From positions 1 through 64,000 of the forward strand of contig NZ_VNHM01000012.1 in NCBI RefSeq assembly GCF_008124625.1: a stretch of DNA of 64,000 nucleotides, read 5' to 3'. This document shows, piece by piece, positions 51,035 through 60,281 of the stretch. Origin of the DNA: Desulfallas thermosapovorans DSM 6562. Lineage in GTDB: Bacteria > Bacillota > Desulfotomaculia > Desulfotomaculales > Desulfallaceae. Made by a program: the position numbers and the translations under genes. The notes below the pieces were generated by a model that saw nothing but the letters and a program-made list of their open reading frames with translations, was not told where the DNA came from and made no database searches. The first letter of the stretch is position 1; each line of letters begins with the position of its first letter.

Positions 51035-53470
51035 ATGGAACGATTTCTATGTATTCACGGTCACTTCTACCAACCACCCAGGGAAAACCCCTGGCTGGAA
51101 GCCGTTGAACTTCAGGATTCGGCTTATCCCTATCATGATTGGAACGAGCGAATCAATGCGGAATGCTATGCACGCAACACCGCAGCCCGTATTTTAAACG
51201 ACCGGGGCTGGATCAGAAAGATTTTCAATAATTACTCCCGCATCAGTTTTAACTTCGGCCCCACCCTGCTGGACTGGCTGGAGTCCAGCGATCCCGAGGT
51301 TTATCAAGCCATCATTGAAGCAGACCGGGCCAGCCAGCAATTTTTTTCCGGACACGGTTCTGCCATGGCCCAGGCCTATAATCACATGATCATGCCCCTG
51401 GCCAACCGGCGAGATAAATATACCCAGATATACTGGGGCATTGAGGATTTTAAATACCGCTTCGGCAGGGAGCCCGAGGGCATGTGGCTGCCCGAAACCG
51501 CTGTAGATCTGGAAACCCTTGATATTATGGCCGAGCAAGGTATTCGCTTTACGGTTTTAACACCTTACCAGGCCGGTCGGGTACGGGTTATAGGTGGTAA
51601 TTGGCAGGAGGTGGGGCCGGAAGGTATTGACCCCACCATGCCTTATCTGCTACGCCTACCTGAAAGCGGGCGCCAGATAAGTATATTTTTTTACAACGGC
51701 CCCATATCCCAGGCCGTAGCCTTTGAAGGACTGCTATCCAACGGGGAAAGTTTTGCCCACCGGCTGCTGGGGGGTTTTTCCCCGCATACGGACCGGCCCC
51801 AATTGGTGCATATCGCCACCGACGGTGAAACCTACGGTCACCACCACCGGCACGGGGAAATGGCGCTGGCTTATGCACTGGAATACATAGAATCAAACCG
51901 CTTGGCCCGGATCACCAACTATGGAGAGTTTCTGGCCCTCCACCCGCCGACCCATGAGGTGGAAATAAAGGAGCAAACTGCCTGGAGCTGTGCCCACGGA
52001 GTGGACCGGTGGCAGGATGATTGCGGCTGCCACAGCGGTACACGCCCGGGCTGGGTCCAGACCTGGCGGGCCCCGCTGCGCCGGGCGCTAAACTGGCTCA
52101 GGGACACCATGACCCCCCACTACGAAAAACACGCCGGCCGGCTGTTCAAAGATCCCTGGGCGGCGCGTAATGACTATATCAGTGTGGTGTTGGACCGCTC
52201 CCCGGAAAACGTGGAACAGTTTCTGGCCAGCCATGCCAAAAAAGGTGCCCTGAACGCAGAGGAACAGGTAACGGCGCTCAAACTGCTGGAAATGCAGCGG
52301 CATGCCATGCTGATGTTTACCAGTTGCGGCTGGTTTTTTGACGATATATCGGGCATTGAAACTATACAGGTGCTTCAATACGCCCGGCGGGTAATCCAGT
52401 TGGCCGGGGATCTTTTCGACACCCCGCTGGAGCCCCTGTTTTTGGAGATGCTGGCCCGGGCTAAAAGCAACGATCCCCAATACCGGGACGGTGCTTATAT
52501 ATATAATCATAAAATTACCCCGGCCATGGTGGATTTGCCCAAGGTGGGCGGTCACTATGGTATCTGTTCCATTTTTGAAAACTATGACAAGCATACCCGC
52601 ATTTTTTGCTATGACATAGAAAAACTGGATAACCGGACCTTGAAAGCGGGTACCACCAAACTATCTGTGGGTAAAGTGCGGGTGACTTCCATGGTAACCC
52701 GGGAATCGGCTATCTTGTGCTACGGGGCGATTTATTTCGCCTACCACAATGTAAGCTGCAGCGTGCAGGTCTTTAACAGCGAACAACAGTACCGCGATCT
52801 GGTGCAAAAAATTACCGATGCCTTTAACCGGGCTGACTTTCCCGAAGTTATATTGCTACTTAACCGTTATTTTAAAAATGGTTCCCTTTTTACATTAAAA
52901 CAGCTTTTCCGAGACCGGCAGCGAAAAATATTAAGCAAAATAATGCAAACCACACTGACCGAGCTGGAAAACCAGTACCAACAGATTTACCTGCGCCATG
53001 CCACCTTAATGAGATTTTTGAAAGATCTGGGGATACCCCTGCCCCAGGCCATGTTGTGCGCCACCGAGTTGAACCTTAATGCCCAGTTGCGCAGTTCCTT
53101 CACCCGGAGCGAACCCGATATTGAGCATATCAATGCCCTGTTTAACGAAGCCAAAACCCTGGACATCAAACTGGATGACACCAGCTTGGGCTATGTCATC
53201 AGAATTACATTGGAAAAAATGGCTGAAAGCCTGCATGCCGACCCGTCAAACCTTAACTTGCTGGGCAACCTTGACACTATGACCGGCCTGGCCCGCACAC
53301 TGCCCATTGAAGTGGATCTGTGGAAGGTGCAAAACATCTATTACCGGCTGTTGCATGAAGTGTATCCCTACTTGCGGCGCAAGGCGGAACAAGGGGATGA
53401 GGAAACCTGGGCCTGGGTGGGCCGGTTTGCCGCCCTGGGCGAAAAACTGAAAATACAAAGGGATAATTAA
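51035..53470 (+). CDS. GH57-family glycosidase with DUF3536
   Basis: 811 residues. N-terminal GH57 barrel: CIHGHFYQPPRENPWLE (first conserved His), FNFGPTLLDWL, and the nucleophile Glu in EGMWLPETAVDLETL; HIATDGETYGHHHRHGEMAL is the Asp-bearing motif. The C-terminal 400 residues are DUF3536, largely helical. GH57 enzymes act on alpha-glucans (amylase, branching or transferase activity). With malQ upstream, storage-glucan turnover is likely. Start set by AATGGAGGTTTGAG. Confidence 0.92.
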   Translation: MERFLCIHGHFYQPPRENPWLEAVELQDSAYPYHDWNERINAECYARNTAARILNDRGWIRKIFNNYSRISFNFGPTLLDWLESSDPEVYQAIIEADRASQQFFSGHGSAMAQAYNHMIMPLANRRDKYTQIYWGIEDFKYRFGREPEGMWLPETAVDLETLDIMAEQGIRFTVLTPYQAGRVRVIGGNWQEVGPEGIDPTMPYLLRLPESGRQISIFFYNGPISQAVAFEGLLSNGESFAHRLLGGFSPHTDRPQLVHIATDGETYGHHHRHGEMALAYALEYIESNRLARITNYGEFLALHPPTHEVEIKEQTAWSCAHGVDRWQDDCGCHSGTRPGWVQTWRAPLRRALNWLRDTMTPHYEKHAGRLFKDPWAARNDYISVVLDRSPENVEQFLASHAKKGALNAEEQVTALKLLEMQRHAMLMFTSCGWFFDDISGIETIQVLQYARRVIQLAGDLFDTPLEPLFLEMLARAKSNDPQYRDGAYIYNHKITPAMVDLPKVGGHYGICSIFENYDKHTRIFCYDIEKLDNRTLKAGTTKLSVGKVRVTSMVTRESAILCYGAIYFAYHNVSCSVQVFNSEQQYRDLVQKITDAFNRADFPEVILLLNRYFKNGSLFTLKQLFRDRQRKILSKIMQTTLTELENQYQQIYLRHATLMRFLKDLGIPLPQAMLCATELNLNAQLRSSFTRSEPDIEHINALFNEAKTLDIKLDDTSLGYVIRITLEKMAESLHADPSNLNLLGNLDTMTGLARTLPIEVDLWKVQNIYYRLLHEVYPYLRRKAEQGDEETWAWVGRFAALGEKLKIQRDN

Positions 53471-53527
53471 AAGGCAGTTAACAGGATTGGTTTCTAAAGC
53501 ACATCTACTTGTTTGTCAGCAGCCCCG

Positions 53528-53552
53528 GCCCAACGTTTCACGTTGGGCTTTT
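53528..53552 (+). terminator. terminator after GH57 gene
   Basis: Stem GCCCAACGT (53528-53536) / ACGTTGGGC (53540-53548), 3-nt loop, then TTTT. Confidence 0.82.
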
Positions 53553-53597
53553 GTATGCCAACAAGCCCTGTACCACCCGGCTGACAATTATACCCAC

Positions 53598-53645
53598 TTG
53601 ACTATTTTAACGGGCGGCCTTACAATTAAATCAAACATTTGTTTG
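53598..53645 (+). promoter_or_regulatory. dinB-type gene promoter with LexA-like operator
   Basis: TTGACT (53598-53603), 17 bp, TACAAT (53621-53626). Right after it, CAAACATTTGTTTG (53632-53645) is a near palindrome resembling the Firmicute LexA box CGAACATATGTTCG (11 of 14 match). Position over the transcription start would suit repression. Confidence 0.65.
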
Positions 53646-53655
53646 GGTGGTAACT

Positions 53656-54843
53656 ATGAAACGGGTAATTTTATTGGCTGACATGAACAGTTTCTTTGCC
53701 AGCTGTCACCAGGCCCTGCAGCCGGAACTACAAGGGAAAGAGGTGATTGTGGCCGGCGACCCTGAAAAAAGAACGGGTATAGTGCTGGCCGCCTCTTACC
53801 CGGCCAAGGACCGGGGGGTAAAGACCGGTATGCCGGTACGGGAGGCCAGGCAGCTTTGCCCCGGCGGTTACTTCTTTCCACCGGACTACCAGCTGTATAT
53901 AGATATTTCCAGCCGGATACTGGGCATCATGCGGGACATCACAGACCTGGTGGAGCCATTCTCCATCGATGAGGCCTTTGCCGACCTCACCGGGATACTG
54001 CACCTGGGGGGCACCCCCCGCAGCATCGCCAACCAGCTAAAGGAGCGCATCAAATCCGAAGTGAACGTATTGTGCAGCATCGGTATCGGACCCAACAAAC
54101 TGGCCGCCAAAATGGCGGCCGGGGTGCAAAAACCCGATGGTTTAACTATACTGGAAAGCAACGATGACTTTAAAAGGGTTTTCTGGCCCAGGCCGGTGCG
54201 GGAATTATTCGGTATCGGTCCCAGGTACGAAAGACACCTTCACTATCTTAACATACACACCATCGGTGAACTGGCCAATTTCCCACTGCCCATTCTACAA
54301 AAGCGGTGGGGCAAAAACGGCCAAATGCTCTGGCTTTGCGCCAACGGTATTGATCAAAGCCCGGTGGTACCCACTTCCCTGGATACCTCCAAAAGTATCG
54401 GCCAGCAAAAGACGGTTCCCCGGGATCTGGTGGGTTTCTCCAGTATAAAAGTGGTGCTTCTGGAGTTATGCGAGTTGGTGGCCCGGCGTGCACGCCAGGG
54501 CGGTTACGCAGGACGTACCGTAGTTTTGACATTGCGGGATACCCAACTACGATTTTTATCCAGATCGCTGACTATGGGCGATTATACCGACCTGCCCGAC
54601 GAAATTTATCACACTGCCTGTCGTATTTTATACAAGCACTGGCACGAGGCCTGGGCGGTGCGTCTGGTGGGCGTAACCCTGAGCAATCTGGTCAAACGGG
54701 AGTATTTTCAACCCGATATATTCGGCCGGAGAACACGCCTGTCCAAACTGGCCCGGGCGTGCGATAAAATAAAGGACCGCTTCGGTGAGCGGGCCATTGT
54801 GAGGGGTGTTTCCCTTAAAGAGGAAAGCATAAGTAAAATATAG
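53656..54843 (+). CDS. Y-family DNA polymerase (DinB/Pol IV or UmuC-like)
   Basis: 395 residues; error-prone synthesis past damaged bases. Catalytic acids: DMNSFFASCHQAL and the SIDEAF motif in VEPFSIDEAFADLTG. Helix-hairpin-helix region in FGIGPRYERHLHYLNIHTIG. Near the C-terminus YFQPDIFGR resembles a sliding-clamp-binding QxxLF motif, followed by ACDKIKDRFGERAIVRG, as in YqjW/UvrX-type polymerases. ATG at 53656 chosen (GTG at 53647 also possible). The promoter carries a LexA-like site, so DNA damage control is likely. Confidence 0.92.
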   Translation: MKRVILLADMNSFFASCHQALQPELQGKEVIVAGDPEKRTGIVLAASYPAKDRGVKTGMPVREARQLCPGGYFFPPDYQLYIDISSRILGIMRDITDLVEPFSIDEAFADLTGILHLGGTPRSIANQLKERIKSEVNVLCSIGIGPNKLAAKMAAGVQKPDGLTILESNDDFKRVFWPRPVRELFGIGPRYERHLHYLNIHTIGELANFPLPILQKRWGKNGQMLWLCANGIDQSPVVPTSLDTSKSIGQQKTVPRDLVGFSSIKVVLLELCELVARRARQGGYAGRTVVLTLRDTQLRFLSRSLTMGDYTDLPDEIYHTACRILYKHWHEAWAVRLVGVTLSNLVKREYFQPDIFGRRTRLSKLARACDKIKDRFGERAIVRGVSLKEESISKI

Positions 54844-54849
54844 TTACCA

Positions 54850-55461
54850 TCATGCCACCTCTTTGATCTCCTCCTCCAGGGTTTTTAAAAAACCTTCAAT
54901 CTCAGGGTCGTGCCGGTGGATGAACCTGGCCGCCAGCAGGCAGTTCCTGGCATTATAAAGTTCTCCCAAGCGATAGTAAGCCTCGGCCAGTATTTTATAA
55001 GCCATGACTGACCGCGGGTAGGCAAATAACAACATACTCAGCAGTTTGACCGCTTCCTGGTATCGTTCCCTTTTCAGCAACACCACTGACAGGTTTAAAG
55101 ACACATATATATTTCCCGGGCGCAAGTACAGAGCCTGCCGGAAAAAAGACTCAGCCCGGGCCCAATTATTCTCTAAAGAACATATAACCCCCATAGCCAT
55201 TTTACCGGCAAAGCTGTGAGGCATTAGTTTATAAATTTGCAAGTAAGAGTTTTTTAACTTTTGATGATCACCTGCTTTATTGGCATAAACCCCTCGGATA
55301 ATTAAAAGCTGCACTACAACATCCCGCCAGTAGACTTGTATAAATAGCGCCGCCAGGGCTACCAAAGCAAAAGTCAACATGTTATTTCTTTCTGAAAACA
55401 CCAGAGGAGTAATACCGGTGACCACACAAGCAGTGATGATAAAAAAAAGATGCCTGTTCAT
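54850..55461 (-). CDS. membrane-anchored TPR protein
   Basis: 203 residues: two N-terminal membrane segments (LFFIITACVVTGITPLVF, LTFALVALAALFIQVYW), then three or four tetratricopeptide units (ARAESFFRQALYLRPGNIYV, YQEAVKLLSMLLFAYPRSVM, YYRLGELYNARNCLLAARFI) facing the cytoplasm. TPRs bind other proteins; the partner is unknown. Convergent with the polymerase gene, six bases between stops. Confidence 0.85.
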   Translation of the reverse strand: MNRHLFFIITACVVTGITPLVFSERNNMLTFALVALAALFIQVYWRDVVVQLLIIRGVYANKAGDHQKLKNSYLQIYKLMPHSFAGKMAMGVICSLENNWARAESFFRQALYLRPGNIYVSLNLSVVLLKRERYQEAVKLLSMLLFAYPRSVMAYKILAEAYYRLGELYNARNCLLAARFIHRHDPEIEGFLKTLEEEIKEVA

Positions 55462-55708
55462 AACCCACTTTCACCTCCATCGTTTTCACATTAATACGCA
55501 GCAAATTAGCGGTATGTTATAAAATGTCGCCGAACGGTAAAAATACTACCTTTTGCATAACAAACCTTACCACCGGTCAAAAAGCATATTTTATAAGTCA
55601 AATAAACCCCGTTTTTGACATTTGAGCAGCCACAAGTCATACATCAACCACGATTTGAGGTTAATTTGTCTTTCCATGCGGCAACCGGGCGGGAAAATGG
55701 GATATGGC

Positions 55709-55736
55709 GGTGAAGTAGATTTGGTGAAGTAGATTT
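55709..55736. repeat. 14-bp tandem duplication
   Basis: GGTGAAGTAGATTT occurs twice, head to tail (55709-55722, 55723-55736), in the gap after the TPR gene's upstream region. The gap 55462-55822 otherwise shows nothing I can support. Confidence 0.7.
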
Positions 55737-55822
55737 AATAATACAAAAGGCTGGTACGTTGGCAACAGACGGTCTAAGGGGAATGCGCCTAAAACGTGAA
55801 TAAAATCATTGAGGTGGTGGTT

Positions 55823-56011
55823 ATGGAACAACCCGCATGGTAAAAAAACACCGGTCGTTGCCAACTGCCGGGTATGGTTTTGCTGGTATTACTGCGGGTG
55901 GAACTGGCGGCCGGAGGATTCTGGTACGCCAAATATTATTTTGACCAGGCGACACGGGAAACTCAGGAAGCGAATACGGCAAAAAACACCCGGTGGCCGC
56001 AAGTATCGTGA
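55823..56011 (+). pseudogene. possible small gene interrupted by a stop
   Basis: GAGGTGGTGG precedes an ATG at 55823 (MEQPAW), then a TAA at 55841. The same frame continues for 56 more codons with a hydrophobic stretch (GMVLLVLLRVELAAGGFWYA) and a polar tail to the TGA at 56009. It looks like a small membrane protein with an early nonsense codon, or a chance frame. An overlapping frame from 55837 gives a 35-codon alternative. Confidence 0.25.
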
Positions 56012-56039
56012 TTATGTTCTGACCGGCCCGCCCGGCGGG

Positions 56040-56384
56040 CTAATCTTTAATATCCAACCCCGCAACGGTTATATTTATGGCACCCACATTTAAATCCGTC
56101 ATGGTTCCAATCATTTCCCTGACTTCCCGCTGTACCTTTTGTGCTGTCTCCCGCAGCGGTAATCCATATTCCACCACAATGGACAGGTCAATGTTTACTT
56201 TTTTATCTTCCATAAAAATTTTATTGATTTGGGACAGGTTTTTTCGGGTCAGTATATTACCCGAACCTTCAATCCCGGCCACACCGTCCACCCTGGATAT
56301 AGCCATGCCGGTCATGGTTTTGAGCACGTCTTCGTTATAGCTGATGACACCCATGGCGTTTTGCTCGGTTGAAAAAGCTTTCAT
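56040..56384 (-). CDS. Asp23/Gls24-family envelope stress protein
   Basis: 114 residues matching Asp23/YloU: MGVISYNEDVLKTMTGMAIS, RVDGVAGIEG, KVNIDLSIVVEYGLPLRETA and VGAINITVAGLDIKD. Such proteins are small, abundant and tied to cell envelope homeostasis, often membrane-tethered by AmaP, which is not seen here. AAAGGAGAG eight bases before the ATG at 56384 sets the start; 13 more upstream codons are open but unsupported. Confidence 0.9.
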   Translation of the reverse strand: MKAFSTEQNAMGVISYNEDVLKTMTGMAISRVDGVAGIEGSGNILTRKNLSQINKIFMEDKKVNIDLSIVVEYGLPLRETAQKVQREVREMIGTMTDLNVGAINITVAGLDIKD

Positions 56385-56567
56385 ATAAAAACTCTCCTTT
56401 GGTCTAAAAATTATACAGGTCAATCAGTTACTCCATTTTACCATAATTATACTGCATGTAAAGCAGACAAGTTGGCCATAATTGGCACGGTGCCGGGTAT
56501 TTTAGTTTCTCCGCCAACAAGGATTAAAGTAATAGTCATCGAAATGTTACATCAAGGGGTGACTCAA

Positions 56568-57956
56568 TTGAATACCAAAAAAAATAATTCTTTAACCAAG
56601 GAAGAGATATTGGAGGCCATCGTGGAAAACCCCCATGAGGCGGTAATTTTTGTTGATGAACAGGGCATAATTCGGTTAATCAACCAAGGTTATGCAGAAT
56701 TCCTGGGGTATACACCGGATGAAGTGCTTGGCCGGCATATCCAGGAAGTAGTACCCCAAACCCGCTTGCTGCATGTATTAAAAAGCGGCCAACCCCAGTT
56801 CGGCGATATCTGGGAATATAAAGGCCAAAAGGTTCCGGTCACCAGATTACCCATCGAGAAAGATGGCCGGATCATCGGCGTACTGGGTAAAAGTATATTT
56901 AAGGATGAAATGTCCCTGGCCCGGGAGTTTGTAAAAAAAATTGAACGGTTAGAAAATAAACTGGCCAACTACCGGGCGGAACTGGACCAGGAACGCCGGG
57001 CCAAGTATCATCTCGACGACATTATCGGCCACAGCCGGCAGGTACTTAGATTAAAGCAAAAAGTGCTAAAAGTGGCCAAAACTTCTTCCACTGTATTAAT
57101 CACCGGTGAAAGCGGCACGGGCAAGGAGTTGTTCGCCCATGCCATACACAACGCCAGCCCCCGTAACAACCGGGCCTTTGTACGGGTTAACTGCACCTCC
57201 ATACCCACCGAATTGCTGGAATCCGAATTATTCGGTTACGATGAGGGGGCTTTTACCGGGGCCAGACGGGGCGGCAAGCTGGGTAAATTTGAAATTGCCC
57301 AGGGCGGAACCATCTTCCTGGATGAAATAGGCGATATGAACAAGTCTATGCAGGCCAAACTGCTACGGGTATTACAGGAAAAGGAAATTGAGCGCATCGG
57401 CGGCACTAAACCGGTACCGGTGGATGTACGGGTAATTGCGGCCACCAACCGTAATTTGGAGGAAATGATTATGAGCCAGCAATTCCGGGCGGATTTATAT
57501 TATCGTTTAAATGTAGTTTTGCTCCAGATTCCGCCCCTGCGCGAGCGTAAGGAAGATATACCTTTTTTAACAGAACACCTGATTGCCAAGTTAAATAGAT
57601 CCTTAAACGCTACCGTTGCCGGACTGGATAAAGAGGTGATGGAGTTGTTTATGCAGTATGACTGGCCCGGTAACGTGCGGGAGTTGGAAAATTTCCTGGA
57701 ACAGGCCATCAATCTAAGGGATAGGGATATCCTCTCCCCCGGGGACTTCCCTGTACTGGAGAAAAGATTGCAAAAACAGTTAAGGGGGCAATCCCTGGAT
57801 CTTACCATCAGACCCCTGGAGGAAGTGGTCAGGGAAGCCGAAGAAAAGGCCATTCTTAAAGCACTTACCGCCACGGGGCACAATAAAACGGCAACGGCCC
57901 GGTTGCTGGGTATACACCGTTCTGTTCTGTACAGGAAAATGGAGAGAATGAATTAA
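56568..57956 (+). CDS. PAS-containing sigma-54 enhancer-binding regulator
   Basis: About 462 residues in three parts: PAS sensor (ILEAIVENPHEAVIFVDEQG), a coiled linker, AAA+ sigma-54 interaction domain (Walker A ITGESGTGKELFAHAIHN, GAFTGA loop in YDEGAFTGARRGG, Walker B IFLDEIGDM), and a Fis-type helix-turn-helix (GHNKTATARLLGIHRSVLYR). It should activate a -24/-12 promoter on sensing a small molecule or redox signal through PAS. AGGGGTGA before the TTG at 56568 fixes the start; an ATG at 56544 is also in frame. The CoA-transferase gene with such a promoter lies directly downstream. Confidence 0.93.
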   Translation: MNTKKNNSLTKEEILEAIVENPHEAVIFVDEQGIIRLINQGYAEFLGYTPDEVLGRHIQEVVPQTRLLHVLKSGQPQFGDIWEYKGQKVPVTRLPIEKDGRIIGVLGKSIFKDEMSLAREFVKKIERLENKLANYRAELDQERRAKYHLDDIIGHSRQVLRLKQKVLKVAKTSSTVLITGESGTGKELFAHAIHNASPRNNRAFVRVNCTSIPTELLESELFGYDEGAFTGARRGGKLGKFEIAQGGTIFLDEIGDMNKSMQAKLLRVLQEKEIERIGGTKPVPVDVRVIAATNRNLEEMIMSQQFRADLYYRLNVVLLQIPPLRERKEDIPFLTEHLIAKLNRSLNATVAGLDKEVMELFMQYDWPGNVRELENFLEQAINLRDRDILSPGDFPVLEKRLQKQLRGQSLDLTIRPLEEVVREAEEKAILKALTATGHNKTATARLLGIHRSVLYRKMERMN

Positions 57957-57976
57957 ATGCTACATCGACATAAACC

Positions 57977-58000
57977 AAGTGTCGCATTTTTGCTACACTT
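57977..58000 (+). promoter_or_regulatory. dyad, likely upstream activator site
   Basis: AAGTGTCGC and GCTACACTT arms (one mismatch) around ATTTTT, about 140 bp before the -24/-12 promoter. Distance and symmetry fit an enhancer for the Fis-type regulator encoded just upstream. Confidence 0.5.
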
Positions 58001-58137
58001 GAGACATACCGGGATCAGTACCGCGGGCAGCGCTATATGGCAATAATCGTGACGCTAAATAGAGACATCAAAGTTAAATTCGCCCTAAAAAAAATATTCT
58101 AAATATTATAATTTGCCTAAACCATTGGGTTTGCCTG

Positions 58138-58154
58138 TTGGCACCGTTCTTGCA
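58138..58154 (+). promoter_or_regulatory. sigma-54 (-24/-12) promoter
   Basis: TTGGCAC (58138-58144), five bases, TTGCA (58150-58154): a full match to TGGCAC-N5-TTGCW. The start point would be near 58166, 37 bp before the CoA-transferase ATG. Confidence 0.88.
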
Positions 58155-58202
58155 CCCCTTAATGACAGACAACAAGAATACCATAGGGGAGGCAGAGTAT
58201 CT

Positions 58203-59561
58203 ATGCGGTATAGCGCGGAGTATCAATCTAAATTATGTACTGCCGATGAAGCGGTTAAAGTAGTAAAATCCGGTGATTGGGTGGATTACGGCACCTTTGC
58301 CAATCAGGTGGTGGAACTGGACAAGGCCCTGGCCAAGCGCAAAGACGAGCTGGAGAATGTTAATATCCGCTCGGCCGCCCGGGCTTACGGGCCGCCCATG
58401 ACGGTGCTGGCCGACCCTAAAAAGGAAAGTTTTATCTTCAACAGCGGCCACTTCACCTTGATTGACAGGCGCATGCACGATTACAACTTGTGTAATTTTA
58501 TCCCCATTCTTTTCCGGGAATGTCCCAGCTACGCCCAGTATGTCAAGGCCGACGTTACTATGATCGCCGTATCTCCCATGGATGAGCACGGTTACTTTAA
58601 TTTCGGACTTTCCAATACCTATACCAAAGCAGTTTGTGATATATCCAAAAAGGTTATTGTGGAAGTGAACCCTAAAATGCCCCGGGTGCCCGGCGGCAAC
58701 AGCGAAAGCATTCATATATCCGAAGTGGATATGATTGTGGAGGCCGACTGGACTATGCCGGCCATTCCCAACCTGCCTATCACTGAAGTGGACCACAAAA
58801 TAGCCGCCCTGGTGTTAAACGAACTGGAGGACGGAGCTTGCATCCAGCTAGGTATCGGGGGTATGCCCAATGCCCTGGGCAAATTGATAGCCCAGTCCGA
58901 TCTCAAGGATTTGGGGGCCCATACCGAAATGCTGTGCGACGCTTACCTGGATATGTGGGAGGCTGGCAAACTAACGGGCAAACGCAAAAACATCGACCGG
59001 GAAAAGATGGTGTTCACCTTCGCCCTGGGTAGCCAGAAGCTGTACGATTTTGTGCACAACAACCCGGCAGTGGCTTCCTACCCGGTAAATTACACCAACT
59101 ACCCCCATATCATTGCCCAGAACGATAAGGTTATGTCCATCAACGGAGTGCTGGAAGTGGACCTGTTCGGCCAAGTGGCTGCGGAATCAAGCGGCCCACG
59201 GCAAATCAGCGGTACCGGCGGTCAGGTGGACTTTGTGGAAGGGGCATACCTGTCCAAGGGCGGCAAGGCCTTTTTATGCCTGCCCTCCACCTACACCAAC
59301 AAGAAAGGCGAAATGTTCTCCCGCATTAAACCAACGCTGAGCCCGGGCACCATTGTCACCACCCCCCGGCCCATGGTTATGTACCTGGTAACGGAAAACG
59401 GTATTGCCAATATGAAGTGCAAATCCACCTGGGAGCGGGCCGAAGCACTGGTGGAATTGGCCCATCCCAAATTCCAGGACGAACTGATTCGGGAAGCCAC
59501 TAAAATGAACATCTGGACCAAAACCAACAAGAAACCCACCTTGGACCAGATGGTAAGCTAA
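58203..59561 (+). CDS. acetyl-CoA hydrolase/transferase family CoA-transferase
   Basis: 452 residues of the family I CoA-transferases that include 4-hydroxybutyrate and butyryl-CoA:acetate CoA-transferase and Cat1. It moves CoA between short-chain acids. Seen: VDYGTFANQVVELDKALA, CIQLGIGGMPNALGKLIAQS, and SINGVLEVDLFGQVAAES with the catalytic Glu. The frame is open 90 bases further up, but that part lies over the sigma-54 promoter; GGGGAGGCAG precedes the ATG at 58203. Control by the PAS regulator upstream is likely. The exact acid pair is not readable. Confidence 0.92.
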   Translation: MRYSAEYQSKLCTADEAVKVVKSGDWVDYGTFANQVVELDKALAKRKDELENVNIRSAARAYGPPMTVLADPKKESFIFNSGHFTLIDRRMHDYNLCNFIPILFRECPSYAQYVKADVTMIAVSPMDEHGYFNFGLSNTYTKAVCDISKKVIVEVNPKMPRVPGGNSESIHISEVDMIVEADWTMPAIPNLPITEVDHKIAALVLNELEDGACIQLGIGGMPNALGKLIAQSDLKDLGAHTEMLCDAYLDMWEAGKLTGKRKNIDREKMVFTFALGSQKLYDFVHNNPAVASYPVNYTNYPHIIAQNDKVMSINGVLEVDLFGQVAAESSGPRQISGTGGQVDFVEGAYLSKGGKAFLCLPSTYTNKKGEMFSRIKPTLSPGTIVTTPRPMVMYLVTENGIANMKCKSTWERAEALVELAHPKFQDELIREATKMNIWTKTNKKPTLDQMVS

Positions 59562-59572
59562 ATTAGAACACT

Positions 59573-59601
59573 AAAAGGCCTGGTAGAATACCGGGCTTTT
59601 T
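59573..59601 (+). terminator. terminator of the CoA-transferase gene
   Basis: AAAAGGCCTGGT / ACCGGGCTTTTTT (59573-59601), imperfect stem with a T-run, 12 bp after the stop. Confidence 0.75.
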
Positions 59602-60032
59602 TAGATAAGCGGCGTATCTGAATGGGCCCGGAGGGCATGGTTTTGCGGTCATCCAGCCCTGTGAGTTCATACAAGTACAAATTTACAACCTGGCCGGCAA
59701 GCTTTAAAAAGCCCGGCCCCCAGCCCTTTTTAGTAAATATTTTAGGTTGCCTGCAATCAATGCCGGTGTGTTATTATAGAATTTGTAAATTACCGCAGTT
59801 GTTGTATGCCTCCTTATAGAACAGAGCCCTGATTTATTTCAGGTCTATTTTTTTAGGTTGTTATTTTTATACCAGTTGTTGAAAATTGAAATTATAGTGA
59901 TTTTGTTGTCAAAAATTATAAAATCTTACTGGGCAATTCAGGATAACTTTCCCTGGCATTTACACCTGCAATTGCTTATAATATACTTGTGCGTCTTTGG
60001 GTATACCTTCGAGTAGGAACCGAGGTGGGAAA
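59602..60032. other. intergenic stretch without a supported gene
   Basis: 430 bases. GGCCGG/CCGGCC near 59691-59719 followed by CAGCCCTTTTTAG could be a second hairpin terminator. The open frames here lack ribosome sites or family features. The part 59820-59940 is very AT-rich. Confidence 0.5.
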
Positions 60033-60209
60033 ATGTTATGTAAAGATTGCCTGCATTTCAAGCAGTGGAAAAAAATTGAGGCGTCAATGTGCGAAAAAAC
60101 CAAACAACCGGTAGAGGCCAACAACCGCCCCTGTGACAGTTTTGTCAGCAAGTTGCACATGACCGACGAATGGGGAGACTCGGCCAACGGTTTTAAATGC
60201 TGCAACTAA
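60033..60209 (+). CDS. small Cys-rich protein, possible zinc binding
   Basis: 58 residues, MLCKDCLHFKQWKKIEASMC at the start, with a further Cys in NRPCDSF and a terminal FKCCN. Six cysteines in CxxC-like spacing suggest a small zinc site. GAGGTGGG precedes the ATG at 60033; an in-frame ATG 36 bases earlier has no ribosome site. Terminated by a good hairpin. Function unknown. Confidence 0.65.
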   Translation: MLCKDCLHFKQWKKIEASMCEKTKQPVEANNRPCDSFVSKLHMTDEWGDSANGFKCCN

Positions 60210-60226
60210 AACTTTCGACATTATTA

Positions 60227-60248
60227 CCCGGTAAAACCGGGCTTTTTT
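60227..60248 (+). terminator. terminator of the Cys-rich gene
   Basis: Stem CCCGGT / ACCGGG (60227-60241) then seven Ts, 17 bp after the stop. Confidence 0.82.
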
Positions 60249-60281
60249 TAATATGTTTTGCATTTTATACTCGTTACCCTT

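Noticed and set aside
59622-59819. 65-codon open frame after the CoA-transferase
   Set aside because: It has no ribosome site and overlaps a likely hairpin terminator.
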